From positions 1-64,000 of the forward strand of contig JBJMHZ010000052.1 of NCBI GenBank assembly GCA_045807125.1: DNA of 64,000 bases. The letters are read 5' to 3'. The notes below the pieces were generated by a model. It saw only the letters and a program-made list of their open reading frames with translations, was not told the DNA's origin and did no database searches. Both the position numbers and the translations under genes were made by a program. Shown in pieces: positions 26,511 to 35,433 of the stretch. The DNA is from JBJMHZ01 sp045807125 (GTDB lineage: Bacteria > Actinomycetota > Actinomycetes > JAWWOL01). Numbering within the stretch: the first letter of the stretch is position 1; each line of letters starts with the position of its first letter.

Positions 26511-27698
26511 TCAGAACTTCGGCGCGAGCGTGACGTTGAGGCGGTGGACGGCAGGGCCGTACGTGATGCTGATCCGCACGTCGACCTGCCGGGTGCTGCG
26601 AGCGGTGACGACCTGGGCCTCGTCCGCTGGGCTGCGGGCGCTCTCCGGGATACCGAGGATGTCGAGCACCGGGATCGACACCGAGTAGTCGTCGATGACG
26701 GCCGCCTGCTGCAACGGGCCGAGGATGCCCTCGATGCGCACGCGGATCGAGGTCAGTCCCGGCTTGGTGATCCGGCTGTCGCCGACCGTCCCGATCAGCC
26801 CGGCGCGGAGCCGGAACTCGATGTCGTCGAGCACGCGCACGATGTCGACGTAGTTGCGCGTGGCGTCGGACGAGAACGTGCCGCCGTCCGCGAAGTACAG
26901 CCCGGTGCCTGGGATCAGTGCCGGGTCGATGAGCGGGATGACGCCGGCGCCGGCGAGCGCGTTGACCTCGGCCGGCGCGTACTGGCCGGTGACCGGCATC
27001 GTGAAGCCGCGCACCTGCTTGAGGACGACGCTGGTGCTCGGCGAGTACCCGGCGATCGCCCCCATCGCGGCAGCCGCGGCGTCCGCGGTCGCCGCCGGGT
27101 TGCCCGGATCGGTCGTGGCGCCCCTCGCCGCGACGAGGATCATCCGCCCGTCGTCGCTCATGAGCTTGCCGTACGCGCCGCCCGCGAGCTGATCGGCCGC
27201 GTAGGTGGTGCCCTTCGCGATCGCCGGGTCGATCGCCGCGACCCCCATCCGCTTCTGGCCGGCCGCGGACATCTGCTCGACGTGGGCCCGCAGCGCCATG
27301 AGCTTGGTGGGCGAGTTGCCGCCGCCGCCGGGGGCGAACTCGCTCGCCAGGCAGACGAACGTCACGTCGTCCGCCGCCTCGAGCCCCGCCAGCGCCGCGG
27401 CGTAGTCCTTGCCGGCGTCGGTGCGGACGCCGTACACCTTGCTCGGGCGAGGGTCTTGCGCAAGAACGAGGTCAAGGCTCTCGGTGAGCGGGTTCGCCGC
27501 CGTCCCGTTGGCGAACGACGCCATGATGCTGTCGTGGTCGGTGACCTCGACCGGTGCGTTGGCCGGCTCCGCCGCCGCGTCGTCGGCGAGACCCACGACG
27601 GCGACCACGCCGGGCGCCCGCCGCGCGGACGGCAGCAGCGCGCTGGTGTCGATCACCACCGTGACGTACGGGTACGCCGGCTGGAGCAGTGTTGCCAT
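26511..27698 (-). CDS. Contractile tail sheath protein
   Basis: The ATG at 27698 follows ggagga, giving 395 aa. The N-terminal strand (YPYVTVVIDTSALLP) and the central Rossmann-like part match the sheath family: KVYGVRTDAGKDYAAALAGL; DDVTFVCLASEF; GRMILVAARG; MGAIAGYSPSTSVVLKQVRG. The C-terminal domain also matches, with YVDIVRVLDDIEFRLRAGL and VRIEGILGPLQQAAVI. Upstream frame to 27881 is not coding. A single sheath gene is present, whereas Afp-type particles have several. Confidence 0.85.
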   Translation of the reverse strand: MATLLQPAYPYVTVVIDTSALLPSARRAPGVVAVVGLADDAAAEPANAPVEVTDHDSIMASFANGTAANPLTESLDLVLAQDPRPSKVYGVRTDAGKDYAAALAGLEAADDVTFVCLASEFAPGGGGNSPTKLMALRAHVEQMSAAGQKRMGVAAIDPAIAKGTTYAADQLAGGAYGKLMSDDGRMILVAARGATTDPGNPAATADAAAAAMGAIAGYSPSTSVVLKQVRGFTMPVTGQYAPAEVNALAGAGVIPLIDPALIPGTGLYFADGGTFSSDATRNYVDIVRVLDDIEFRLRAGLIGTVGDSRITKPGLTSIRVRIEGILGPLQQAAVIDDYSVSIPVLDILGIPESARSPADEAQVVTARSTRQVDVRISITYGPAVHRLNVTLAPKF

Positions 27699-27730
27699 GT
27701 GTCCTCCACGAGTCCGATCGAGTCGCTGGC

Positions 27731-28477
27731 TTACGTCGTGACGACGGCGATGCCCTGTCCGGAGAGCCAGCCGCGGGCCGCGGCGAGTCGCTGATCCCGC
27801 TTCGCCTGGGCGGAGCCCGTCGTGGCGCCCGGCCAGCCCTCGTCGTCGAACGCGGTCGCGGGGACCAGCCAGCACACGCACCGCTCCTGCGTGCGTTGCG
27901 GCGCGCCGCTGGGCGGCGTCGCGCTGGGATACCTGGCGGCCGCCCGGCGGGCCACCTCGCTCTGCTGCAGCAGGGTGCGCGGCGAGGCATCCGCGTCGGC
28001 GACGAGGAACGCGACGACGACCGGCAGCACGAGCGGCGGCGTGCTGAGCGTGACGGTGGTCGGTGCCGAGAACGTCAGCCCGACGCCGAGGTGATCGCGC
28101 ACGCCGGCATCACGGCCGGCGTCGGTCACGTCGGCGACCGTGATCGTGCCGGCGCCCCCCGCTGTCCGGACGACGACGCTGCCGGCCCAGACCGCGTCGG
28201 CACCGGGGCTCGGTGCCACGAGGCCGACGATCGAGGCCGAGCCCTCGACCGGCACCTGGTCGGACGACCGGCTCCAGCGCGCGCTGGCGGCGACGTTGGG
28301 GCTGATCGCGACGGCGAGGTCGAGGCTGTCGTAGACGGCGGTGGTGTCGCCGACGACGGTGCCGGTGTCGATGGCGTAGCAGGTGGTCGCGATCGCGAGC
28401 AGGCCGTCGGAGGACAGCAGGGCGTCGCGTGCCGCCGGGTCGGCCAGGCGCAGCAGCGTCTGATCGGCAGCAAGCAT
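27731..28477 (-). CDS. First gene of the tail operon, hypothetical (possible terminator/cap or DUF4255-like position)
   Basis: A 248-aa protein that starts at ATG 28477 and opens the operon. The N-terminus is helical (LLRLADPAARDALLSSDGLL) and the middle is beta-rich (SASIVGLVAP; GTITVADVT). The C-terminus has a Cys-containing strand (RCVCWLVPATAF) and a final helix-strand. It is not clearly DUF4255 (tail terminator), although position and size would fit. The function remains unassigned. Confidence 0.55.
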   Translation of the reverse strand: MLAADQTLLRLADPAARDALLSSDGLLAIATTCYAIDTGTVVGDTTAVYDSLDLAVAISPNVAASARWSRSSDQVPVEGSASIVGLVAPSPGADAVWAGSVVVRTAGGAGTITVADVTDAGRDAGVRDHLGVGLTFSAPTTVTLSTPPLVLPVVVAFLVADADASPRTLLQQSEVARRAAARYPSATPPSGAPQRTQERCVCWLVPATAFDDEGWPGATTGSAQAKRDQRLAAARGWLSGQGIAVVTT

Positions 28478-28529
28478 CCGCGGCCTCCACCATGCGGTCG
28501 GGGAACGTCACCGGAAGGCTCGCCGTCGT

Positions 28530-28559
28530 CCGTCACGGTCGCGTGACGGACGCGTCACG
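28530..28559. promoter_or_regulatory. Inverted and direct CGTCACG operator-like repeats between divergent genes
   Basis: Perfect palindrome ccgtcacg (28530-28537) / cgtgacgg (28542-28549) with a 4-nt spacer, followed by a third half site cgtcacg (28553-28559). It lies 53 nt upstream of the tail operon's first start codon and 70 nt upstream of the DinB gene, a position suited to controlling either. Confidence 0.55.
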
Positions 28560-28579
28560 GCGATGCAAGGCCGGCGCCC

Positions 28580-28619
28580 CCGGTTCCGGACGCAGGATGT
28601 CCGGAACCGGCGCTAGGGT
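28580..28619 (+). promoter_or_regulatory. 12-bp inverted repeat and leaderless -10 box of the DinB-like gene
   Basis: Perfect arms 28580-28591 and 28599-28610 around a 7-nt spacer cover the -35 region. TAGGGT (28614-28619) ends 7 nt before ATG 28627. There is no ribosome-binding site, so a leaderless mRNA is expected, with a repressor probably binding the repeat. Confidence 0.6.
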
Positions 28620-28626
28620 CCCGCCC

Positions 28627-29211
28627 ATGACAGGAACCCCATGGGAGCCGCCCCTCGCCGGCACCGAGGCCGAGCACCTGATCGGCGCGCTCGACCGGCT
28701 GCGCACGACGTTCCACTGGAAGGCCGACGACCTCGACGCGGCCGGGCTGCGGACGCGGATCGGCGCGTCCGCGCTCACCCTCGGCGGGCTGCTGAAGCAC
28801 CTCGCGCGCGTCGAGGACGAGGCGTCCGGCCCCAAGCTCAGCGGAGCGCCCCGCGCCGCGCCGTGGGACGGCATCGACTGGTCGACCGCCGAGGACCCTG
28901 AGTTCTCCTCCGCCGCCGACGACGCACCGGAGGAGCTGTACGCGCTCTGGGCCGGCACCGTCGAGCGGTCGCGGGCCAGGTTCGCCGCCGCGCTCGCCGA
29001 CGGCGGGCTCGACCAGCTGATCCACGTCTCGTTTCCCGACGGGCGCCGGTTCAGCCTGCGCCGGCTGCTCTGCGACCTGATCGAGGAGTACGGCCGGCAC
29101 ACCGGCCACGCCGACCTGCTCCGCGAGGCCGTCGACGGCCGCGTCGGCGAGGACCCGCCGCGGGGCTGGCGGCCGCGATGCCCACCACCGGGCGCGTCAG
29201 CCGCCGGATGA
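28627..29211 (+). CDS. DinB-family (DUF664-like) protein
   Basis: A 194-aa protein from ATG 28627. It forms a four-helix-bundle sequence with the metal-ligand pattern of DinB/YfiT proteins: a His in LGGLLKHLARVEDEA and a paired HxxH in EEYGRHTGHADLLRE. Members act as thiol-dependent transferases or metal-dependent enzymes, and the substrate here is unknown. A TAGGGT -10 box 7 nt upstream and no Shine-Dalgarno indicate leaderless translation. It separates the tail operon from the biosynthetic cluster and belongs to neither obviously. Confidence 0.8.
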   Translation: MTGTPWEPPLAGTEAEHLIGALDRLRTTFHWKADDLDAAGLRTRIGASALTLGGLLKHLARVEDEASGPKLSGAPRAAPWDGIDWSTAEDPEFSSAADDAPEELYALWAGTVERSRARFAAALADGGLDQLIHVSFPDGRRFSLRRLLCDLIEEYGRHTGHADLLREAVDGRVGEDPPRGWRPRCPPPGASAAG

Positions 29212-29461
29212 CGCCAGGCCAAACCTGCTTCGTCGTTTTCAGACGATGGGCCTGCTGATCATCGTGAATTCGTGGCAGCCTCGGTCGAGACGGTGTCGAG
29301 CCGGTGGCGAGCCGGTGCGCAGCGAGGCGCGAGGAGGCGGTCCTGGACGGGGGTGGGCGCTGCCACGCGCTGGTGGTCCGGCAGGCCGTCGCCGGTAGCG
29401 GGCGGCGGGCCCTCGCGCGCCGGGCCGGCGAGCCCGACCGGTGCCCGCTGGGCGGGGCCCG

Positions 29462-32400
29462 ATGATCGGGCCGACGCTGCCGTACCCCGACCGCACCGTG
29501 GCGCACCTGGTCGCCGAGCGCGCCAGGCAGCGCCCCGACGCGGTCGCCGTCCGGCAGGGCGGGGAGACCCTGACCTACCGGCAGCTGCTGAGCGCGGCCG
29601 GGGCGGTAGCCGGGGCCCTGCGGGAGCGCGGGACCGGCACCGGCGACCTGGTCGGGGTGTGCCTGGACCGGCGCCCGTCGCTGGTCGCCGCCGTGCTCGG
29701 GGTGCTCGGCGCCGGAGCCGGCTACGTGCCGCTGGACCCGGCGCTGCCGCCGCAACGGCTGCTGGCCATGGCCGAGGAGGCCGGCCTGCGCACGGTCGTC
29801 GGGAGCTGGCCGGGAAGCGGGCCCGACGGGCCCGGCGGGCTCGACGTGCTTCCGGTGCCCGACGGGGCCCGGTCCGACGGCGCGGAGCCGGCGCCGTACG
29901 AGCCACCGCGGAGCCTGGCGTCGAGCGCGGCGGTCGTGCTGTTCACGTCCGGCTCGACCGGCCGGCCCAAGGGCGTGGTGCTCGAGCACCGCGCGGTCAC
30001 CGAGTTCGTCACCAGCGGCATCGCGTTCGCCGGCATGGACCGCGACGCGTGCTTCCTCGCCTTCGCCTCGATCGGCTTCGACGCGCATCTGATCGACATC
30101 CTGTCGCCGCTGGCCGCGGGCGCGACGGTGGCGCTGACCAGCGACGCGGACCGCGCCGATCCCACCCGGCTGCACCGGTTCTGCGCGGACAACGCCGTCA
30201 CCATGGCCTTCCTGCCGCCCCCGGTGCTCCCGGTGCTGGACCCGGACCGGCTCCCGGGCGTCCGCTTCGTGGTCACCGGCGGCGAGGCGACCGGGCCGGA
30301 GCAGGTGGCCAGGTGGACGGCGGGCGGGCGGCGGCTGGTCAACGTCTACGGGCCCACCGAGACCACGGTGCTCGTCACGTGGTGGGAGGCGACCGGCACC
30401 TGGGAGCGGCCGCTGCCGATCGGCCACCCCGCCGCGAACCACCGCGTCCACCTCGTCGACGCGCAGCTCGCCGAGGTGGCGCCAGGCGAGCCGGGCGAGC
30501 TGCTCGCCGGCGGCGCCGGCCTCGCGCGCGGCTACCTCGGCGACCCGGCCCGCACCGCCGAGCGGTTCGTCCCCGACCCGTTCTCCGGCGAGCCAGGCGC
30601 CCGGCTCTACCGCACCGGCGACCTGGTGCGCCGGCGGCCCGACGGCGCGCTTGAGTTCCTCGGCCGGCTGGACCGGCAGGTGAAGATCCGCGGTCAGCGC
30701 ATCGAGCTGGGCGAGGTCGAGGCCGTCGTGCGCAGCCACCCGCGGGCCGGCACCGCCGCCGTGGAGGCGCTCACCGGCCCGGCCGGCCCTGTGCTGGTGG
30801 CCTACCTGACCGGCGAGGCGACGGCCGCCGAGGTACGGACCCACTGCGCCGAGCGGCTGCCCGCGGCGTCGGTCCCGGCCACGGTGCTTCGCGTCCCGGA
30901 GCTGCCGATCACCGCCAACGGCAAGACCGACTTCGTCCGGCTGCGGGCGCTGGCCGCCGACCCGACGCCCGCGGCCGCGGCCGAGGCGGCCGACGAGCCG
31001 CCGCTCACCCCCGTCGAGCACCAGGTCGCGCTGGCCTGGGGCGCGGTCCTGAGCCGGCCGCCGGCGGGGCGCGAGGACGACTTCTTCGACCACGGCGGCC
31101 ACTCGATCACCGCGATGCGGCTGGTCACCGACCTGCGGTCGCGCCTGCGCCGCGAGGTGGCGGTCGAGGACGTCATGGCCGGCCGCACGCTGCGCGGGAT
31201 CGCCGCCAGGGCCGCCGCCGCCGCGCCGGTCGCCGACGACCAGCCGGTCCGCGGCCGCCCGCCGGCCCTGTCCCCGGCGCAGCAGCGGCTCTGGTTCCTC
31301 GACCGGTACTCCCCCGAGGCCGCCACCGCGTACAACGTCGCCCTCGCCCAGCGCATCCGCGGACCGCTGGACGTCGAGGCGCTCGCCGCCGCGCTCGCCG
31401 CCGTCGTCGCCCGGCAGGAGACGCTGCGCTGGCGCGTCCCCGACGCCGATGGCGTCCCGTACGCCGTCGTCGACCCGCCGGGGCCGGTGCGGCTGCCGGT
31501 CGTGGAGCTGCCCCCCGGCACCGACGTGCAGGGCTGGCTGGCGGCCGGCGCCGTCCGGCCGTTCGCGCTCGCCACCGATCGGTTGTGGCGCGCCGAGCTG
31601 CTGCGGCTCGGCCCCGAGGACCACGTGCTCGCGGTGCAGGCCCACCACGCCGTCTTCGACGGCTGGTCGCAGGCGCTGCTCTACGACGACCTCGCCGCCG
31701 CCTACGCCCTGGCCCGCGAGGGCCGTCCGGCGCAGCTCCCCGCCCTCGCCGCCACGTACGGCGACTACGTGGCCTGGCGGGCCGAGCGGAGCCGGCGCCG
31801 CGGGGCCGAGGACCTCGCCTGGTGGCTGTCGCACCTGGACGGCGTGCCGGTGGTGGTGGAGCTGCCAACCGACCGGGTCCGCCCGGCGGAGCAGACCTTC
31901 ACCGGCGCGTCGCTGGTGGGGTGGCTCGACGCCGACCGCACCGCGGCGCTGACCCGGCTGGCCGCCGGCCTCGGCGCCACCCCGTCGGCGGTGCTGCTGG
32001 CGGCCTTCGGGGTGGCGCTGGCCTGGTGCAGCGGCGGCGGCGACCTGGTCGTCGGCACCCCCACCGTCGACCGCAGGACCGCCGAGCTCGAGCCGATGAT
32101 CGGGTTCTTCATCGACATCGCGCCGCTTCGGCTCCGGCTCGCCGGCGACAGCGGGTTCGCCGACCACGTGCGCGCCGCCCGCGACGAGCTGCTCGCCGCG
32201 CTCGCCCACCCCGAGGCGCCGCTGGAGCGGATCGTGGACGGGTTCGGCCTCGGCGGCCGCCTGGACCGCAATCCGCTCGTGCAGGTGCTGTTCAACATGT
32301 TCACGTTCACCGCGCCCCGGCTGGAGCTGCCCGGCCTGCGCACCGAACCGGTGCCGGTCACCGCGCCCGGCTCGCCGTTCGACCTCACGCTCTACGGCGT

Positions 32401-33043
32401 CGAGCAGGACGGGCGGCTGCGGATGGAGCTGCTCTACAGCACCGACGTCTACGACGAGGCCGCCATGGCCGCGCTGCTCGGCACCGTCGCGCAGGTGATC
32501 GAGCGCGGCCTCGAGGAGCCGGAGAAGCCGGTGCGCGACCTGCCCGGCGCCGTGCCCGTCGCCGAGACCACGGCCCGGCCCGGCGTTCCGCGAGCCAGGC
32601 CGCGGCCAGCCGTGCCAGCCGGGGCCGCCGCCGCGGCGATCGCCCAGCAGCCCGCGACCCCGACCGAGCGGATGGTCGCCGGCGTCTGGTGCGACGTGCT
32701 CGGGCTGCCGGCGGTCGGCGCGTCCGACAGCTTCTTCGACGTCGGCGGCGGGTCGCTGACGATCGTCATGGTGCAGCAGCGGCTGAACCGGCTGCTCGGC
32801 CGGACGCTCCGGGTCGTCGACCTGTTCCGCTACCCGACGGTGCGCGCCCTCGCTGCCCACCTCGACGGCACGCCCGCGAGCGGCGGGCCGCCCGTCCCCG
32901 GCGCCGTGCCCGGCGCCGTCGACCCGGTGGTCGCGAGGGCGGCCAGCCGCGGCGCCCGCCGCCGCGAGCAGGCCCGTCGCCGGCACGGGCAGCCGGACGG
33001 GCCCAGCCCGGCCGGAGACGAGACCGCAGGCGGCCGGCGATGA
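29462..33043 (+). CDS. Non-ribosomal peptide synthetase, A-T-C-T
   Basis: ATG 29462 (after gggcgggg) gives 1193 aa. The adenylation domain spans residues 10-500 (FTSGSTGRPKG, YGPTETT, YRTGDLVRR, NGKTD). A first carrier domain has Ser548 in GGHS. The condensation domain (about 600-1030) has an intact HHAVFDG (His728-His729), and a second carrier domain has Ser1098 in GGGS. The pocket residues, aligned by eye to GrsA, read D-A-I-F-V-G-V-V-L-K, suggesting a hydrophobic or otherwise neutral residue (low confidence). With A first it is a loading-plus-acceptor protein: it loads one amino acid, condenses it onto a unit on the second carrier, and hands on to the PKS. ATGA-coupled to the next gene. 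Confidence 0.9.
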   Translation: MIGPTLPYPDRTVAHLVAERARQRPDAVAVRQGGETLTYRQLLSAAGAVAGALRERGTGTGDLVGVCLDRRPSLVAAVLGVLGAGAGYVPLDPALPPQRLLAMAEEAGLRTVVGSWPGSGPDGPGGLDVLPVPDGARSDGAEPAPYEPPRSLASSAAVVLFTSGSTGRPKGVVLEHRAVTEFVTSGIAFAGMDRDACFLAFASIGFDAHLIDILSPLAAGATVALTSDADRADPTRLHRFCADNAVTMAFLPPPVLPVLDPDRLPGVRFVVTGGEATGPEQVARWTAGGRRLVNVYGPTETTVLVTWWEATGTWERPLPIGHPAANHRVHLVDAQLAEVAPGEPGELLAGGAGLARGYLGDPARTAERFVPDPFSGEPGARLYRTGDLVRRRPDGALEFLGRLDRQVKIRGQRIELGEVEAVVRSHPRAGTAAVEALTGPAGPVLVAYLTGEATAAEVRTHCAERLPAASVPATVLRVPELPITANGKTDFVRLRALAADPTPAAAAEAADEPPLTPVEHQVALAWGAVLSRPPAGREDDFFDHGGHSITAMRLVTDLRSRLRREVAVEDVMAGRTLRGIAARAAAAAPVADDQPVRGRPPALSPAQQRLWFLDRYSPEAATAYNVALAQRIRGPLDVEALAAALAAVVARQETLRWRVPDADGVPYAVVDPPGPVRLPVVELPPGTDVQGWLAAGAVRPFALATDRLWRAELLRLGPEDHVLAVQAHHAVFDGWSQALLYDDLAAAYALAREGRPAQLPALAATYGDYVAWRAERSRRRGAEDLAWWLSHLDGVPVVVELPTDRVRPAEQTFTGASLVGWLDADRTAALTRLAAGLGATPSAVLLAAFGVALAWCSGGGDLVVGTPTVDRRTAELEPMIGFFIDIAPLRLRLAGDSGFADHVRAARDELLAALAHPEAPLERIVDGFGLGGRLDRNPLVQVLFNMFTFTAPRLELPGLRTEPVPVTAPGSPFDLTLYGVEQDGRLRMELLYSTDVYDEAAMAALLGTVAQVIERGLEEPEKPVRDLPGAVPVAETTARPGVPRARPRPAVPAGAAAAAIAQQPATPTERMVAGVWCDVLGLPAVGASDSFFDVGGGSLTIVMVQQRLNRLLGRTLRVVDLFRYPTVRALAAHLDGTPASGGPPVPGAVPGAVDPVVARAASRGARRREQARRRHGQPDGPSPAGDETAGGRR

Positions 33044-35433
33044 CGCACCTGGTGCCCCTCGGCGACACCGGCTGGTCGGTGTGGCGGAGCGCGCTGCTGC
33101 GCAGCGCCGGCTTCCCGGTGGACGGCCTGCTGGCCTTCGCAGCCCCCGAGTGCGCGGCGGCCGCCGACGCCGTCCTTGCCGGCGACGGGGCACCCGACGC
33201 CGGCAGCACCGGCGCCGCGCTCGGCACCGCGCTCGAGCTGGCGACCGAGGCCAATGCCGGGCTGCTGTGCGAGATCGCCGCCGATCCGCTGCTCCGCGAG
33301 GCGATCACCTGGCAGAACCCGGAGGTCCTCGTCGCGCTCGACCGGCTCGTCGCGGCCGGGCCGAGCGGGCCCCGCAACGTGCGCCGCCGCGACCGGGAGA
33401 ACGCGCTCGCCGGCTACTGGCAGCGCTACGTCGCGAAGGCCGAGACCATCGGGTTCTTCGGCCCGGTGTGCTGGGGCACGGTCGAGCCCGGCGCCGACGG
33501 GCTCGACGCGCGGCCAGGACCCGCGCTCGTGCGGCACCGCCGGGTCTTCCTCGAGCACTGGGCGCTCGATGCCCTCGGCGACCGGCTCGCCGCCGACCCG
33601 GAGATCCGGCGGTGGTTCGCCCCCGTGCTGCCGCCGCACCACGCCATCGACGGGCAGCAGGTGCTGCGCCCGGCGCAGCCGCCGGTGCCGGTGCCGCCCC
33701 TCGACGCCGAGGTGCTGCGCCGGTGCGACGGCCGCCGGCCGGCGGTCGCCGTCGTCGAGGAGCTGGTGCGCGACGGCCGCGTGCGCCGGCCGGACGACGG
33801 CTACCTCGTCCTCGCCAACCTGGTCGAGCGCGGGCTGCTGCGGTGGGACGCCGACCTGCCGCAGGGCCTCGGCGCCGAGCTCGTGCTGCGGCGGCGGCTG
33901 GCGGCGATCGGCGACCCGGCGGTGCGCGAGCGGGCCCTCGCGGCGCTCGACCGGTTGTCGGCCGCCCGCGAGCGGGTGGCGGCCGCCGCCGGCGAGCCCT
34001 ACCGGCTGGCCGCGGCGCTGGCCGGGCTGGACGCCGAGTTCACCGGGCTCACCGGGCTGCCCCCTCGGCGCCGGCCGGGCCAGGCCTACGCCGGGCGGGC
34101 GCTCTGCCACGAGGAGGCGGCCCGCGACCTGGACTTCGTCCTCGGCGCGGGACTGCTCGACGCGCTCGCCCCCGCCCTCGCCCTGCCGCTGCAGGCGGCG
34201 CGCTGGCTCACCGGCGCGCTCGTCGACGCGCACGAGGAGGCGCTGCGCGAGCTGCACGCCGACCTCGCGAGCGAGCGGGCCGACGAGCCGGTGCGCCTCG
34301 GCGAGCTCTGGATCCTCGCCCAGGGCGCGTTCTTCGGCTCCGGGCCCCGGCCCCTCGACCGGGTCGCGGCAGAGCTCGCCGAGCGGTGGGCGCGGGTGCT
34401 GCGGCTCGCCGACGCGCCGGCCGGCGCGTCGCGGCTGACCTTCACCGCGGCCGAGCTCGCGCCCCGGGTGGCTGCCGAGTTCCCCGCGACCCACCCCGGC
34501 TGGAGCGCCGGGCGCATCCACAGTCCCGACCTCCAGCTGGGCGCCGAGTCCGCGGCCGCGCTGCGCCGCGGCGAGCTCGTCGCCGTCCTCGGCGAGCTGC
34601 ACTGCGGGTGGCCGACGTTCGACGCCGCGATCCTCACCGAGTGGCACCCCGACGTCGAGGAGCTGCGGCGCGCGCTGGCCGCCGACCTCGGGCCGCACCG
34701 GCTGCGGCCGCTGTACCCGCCGGACTACCCGCGCACCGGCGGCCGCCTCGCGCACTCCCTCGCCGGCCCGACCGACCAGCAGCTGGCGTTCGCCGACGCC
34801 CCCGGCGCCGACCGCGACCGGCTGCTGCCCGCCGTGGCGGCCGTCGTCCGCGAGGTCGACGGCGCCCTCGTCGTCGACGCCCCCGACGGCCGCCGCCGGC
34901 CGCTGGTCGAGGCGTTCTCCGCGCTGCTCGCGATGCACGCCGCCGAGGCGTTCAAGGTGCTCACCGACCGGCCGCATGCGCCCCGGATCACCGTCGACCG
35001 GTTGGTCCTCGCCCGCGAGACCTGGCGGCTGCCGGTGGCGGCGAGCGGGCTCGTCGAGCCGGCCGACGGGGTGGAGCGCTACCTCGCCGTGCGCCGGTGG
35101 CGGGCCGCGCTCGGCCTGCCCGAGCGGGTCTTCGTCCGGCTGGCTACCGAGACCAAGCCGACGTACGTCGACCTCACCAGCCCGGCGTACGTGACGCGGT
35201 TGTGCCGGATGGCCCGGGCCGCGCAGCGCACCGGCGGCGACGGCGTGCCGATGGTGGTCACCGAGCTGCTGCCCGACCTCGGGCAGGCCTGGTTGCCCGA
35301 CGCGGGGGGGCGGCGGTACGTGAGCGAGCTGCGGCTGCAGGTGCGCGACCCCGAGCCGGTCCGGCCGCGGCCGGCGCCGGCCGGGCTCCTCGGAGCGCGG
35401 TCGGGCGACATCGGTACGGGAGGAGCATCGTGA
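33040..35433 (+). CDS. LanB-like lantibiotic dehydratase-family protein (copy 1)
   Basis: A 797-aa protein coupled by ATGA to the NRPS. Signatures of the Lant_dehydr N-terminal family are visible: WRSALLRSAGFPVDGLLAF at the start, YWQRYVAKAETIGFFGPVCW near residue 126, a central helical domain (RRPGQAYAGRALCHEEAARD), SAGRIHSPDLQL, and a C-terminal VDRLVLARETWRLP with RRWRAALGLPERVFVRL. Full LanB enzymes use glutamyl-tRNA to activate Ser/Thr, and relatives (PEARLs) add amino acids from aminoacyl-tRNA. No precursor peptide is nearby, so the substrate is probably a carrier-bound intermediate or the released peptide (inference). A second homologue lies at 45449-47797. Confidence 0.75.
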   Translation: MTHLVPLGDTGWSVWRSALLRSAGFPVDGLLAFAAPECAAAADAVLAGDGAPDAGSTGAALGTALELATEANAGLLCEIAADPLLREAITWQNPEVLVALDRLVAAGPSGPRNVRRRDRENALAGYWQRYVAKAETIGFFGPVCWGTVEPGADGLDARPGPALVRHRRVFLEHWALDALGDRLAADPEIRRWFAPVLPPHHAIDGQQVLRPAQPPVPVPPLDAEVLRRCDGRRPAVAVVEELVRDGRVRRPDDGYLVLANLVERGLLRWDADLPQGLGAELVLRRRLAAIGDPAVRERALAALDRLSAARERVAAAAGEPYRLAAALAGLDAEFTGLTGLPPRRRPGQAYAGRALCHEEAARDLDFVLGAGLLDALAPALALPLQAARWLTGALVDAHEEALRELHADLASERADEPVRLGELWILAQGAFFGSGPRPLDRVAAELAERWARVLRLADAPAGASRLTFTAAELAPRVAAEFPATHPGWSAGRIHSPDLQLGAESAAALRRGELVAVLGELHCGWPTFDAAILTEWHPDVEELRRALAADLGPHRLRPLYPPDYPRTGGRLAHSLAGPTDQQLAFADAPGADRDRLLPAVAAVVREVDGALVVDAPDGRRRPLVEAFSALLAMHAAEAFKVLTDRPHAPRITVDRLVLARETWRLPVAASGLVEPADGVERYLAVRRWRAALGLPERVFVRLATETKPTYVDLTSPAYVTRLCRMARAAQRTGGDGVPMVVTELLPDLGQAWLPDAGGRRYVSELRLQVRDPEPVRPRPAPAGLLGARSGDIGTGGAS

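Noticed and set aside
12851..28477. Interpretation as a prophage or prophage remnant
   Set aside because: No capsid, portal, terminase, integrase or lysis gene is present, and the tail genes are one tidy coupled operon.
29051..33193. 1380-codon minus-strand open frame opposite the first NRPS
   Set aside because: Arg/Gly/Pro-rich composition without domains, fully antisense to a well-supported NRPS; a GC-rich shadow frame.
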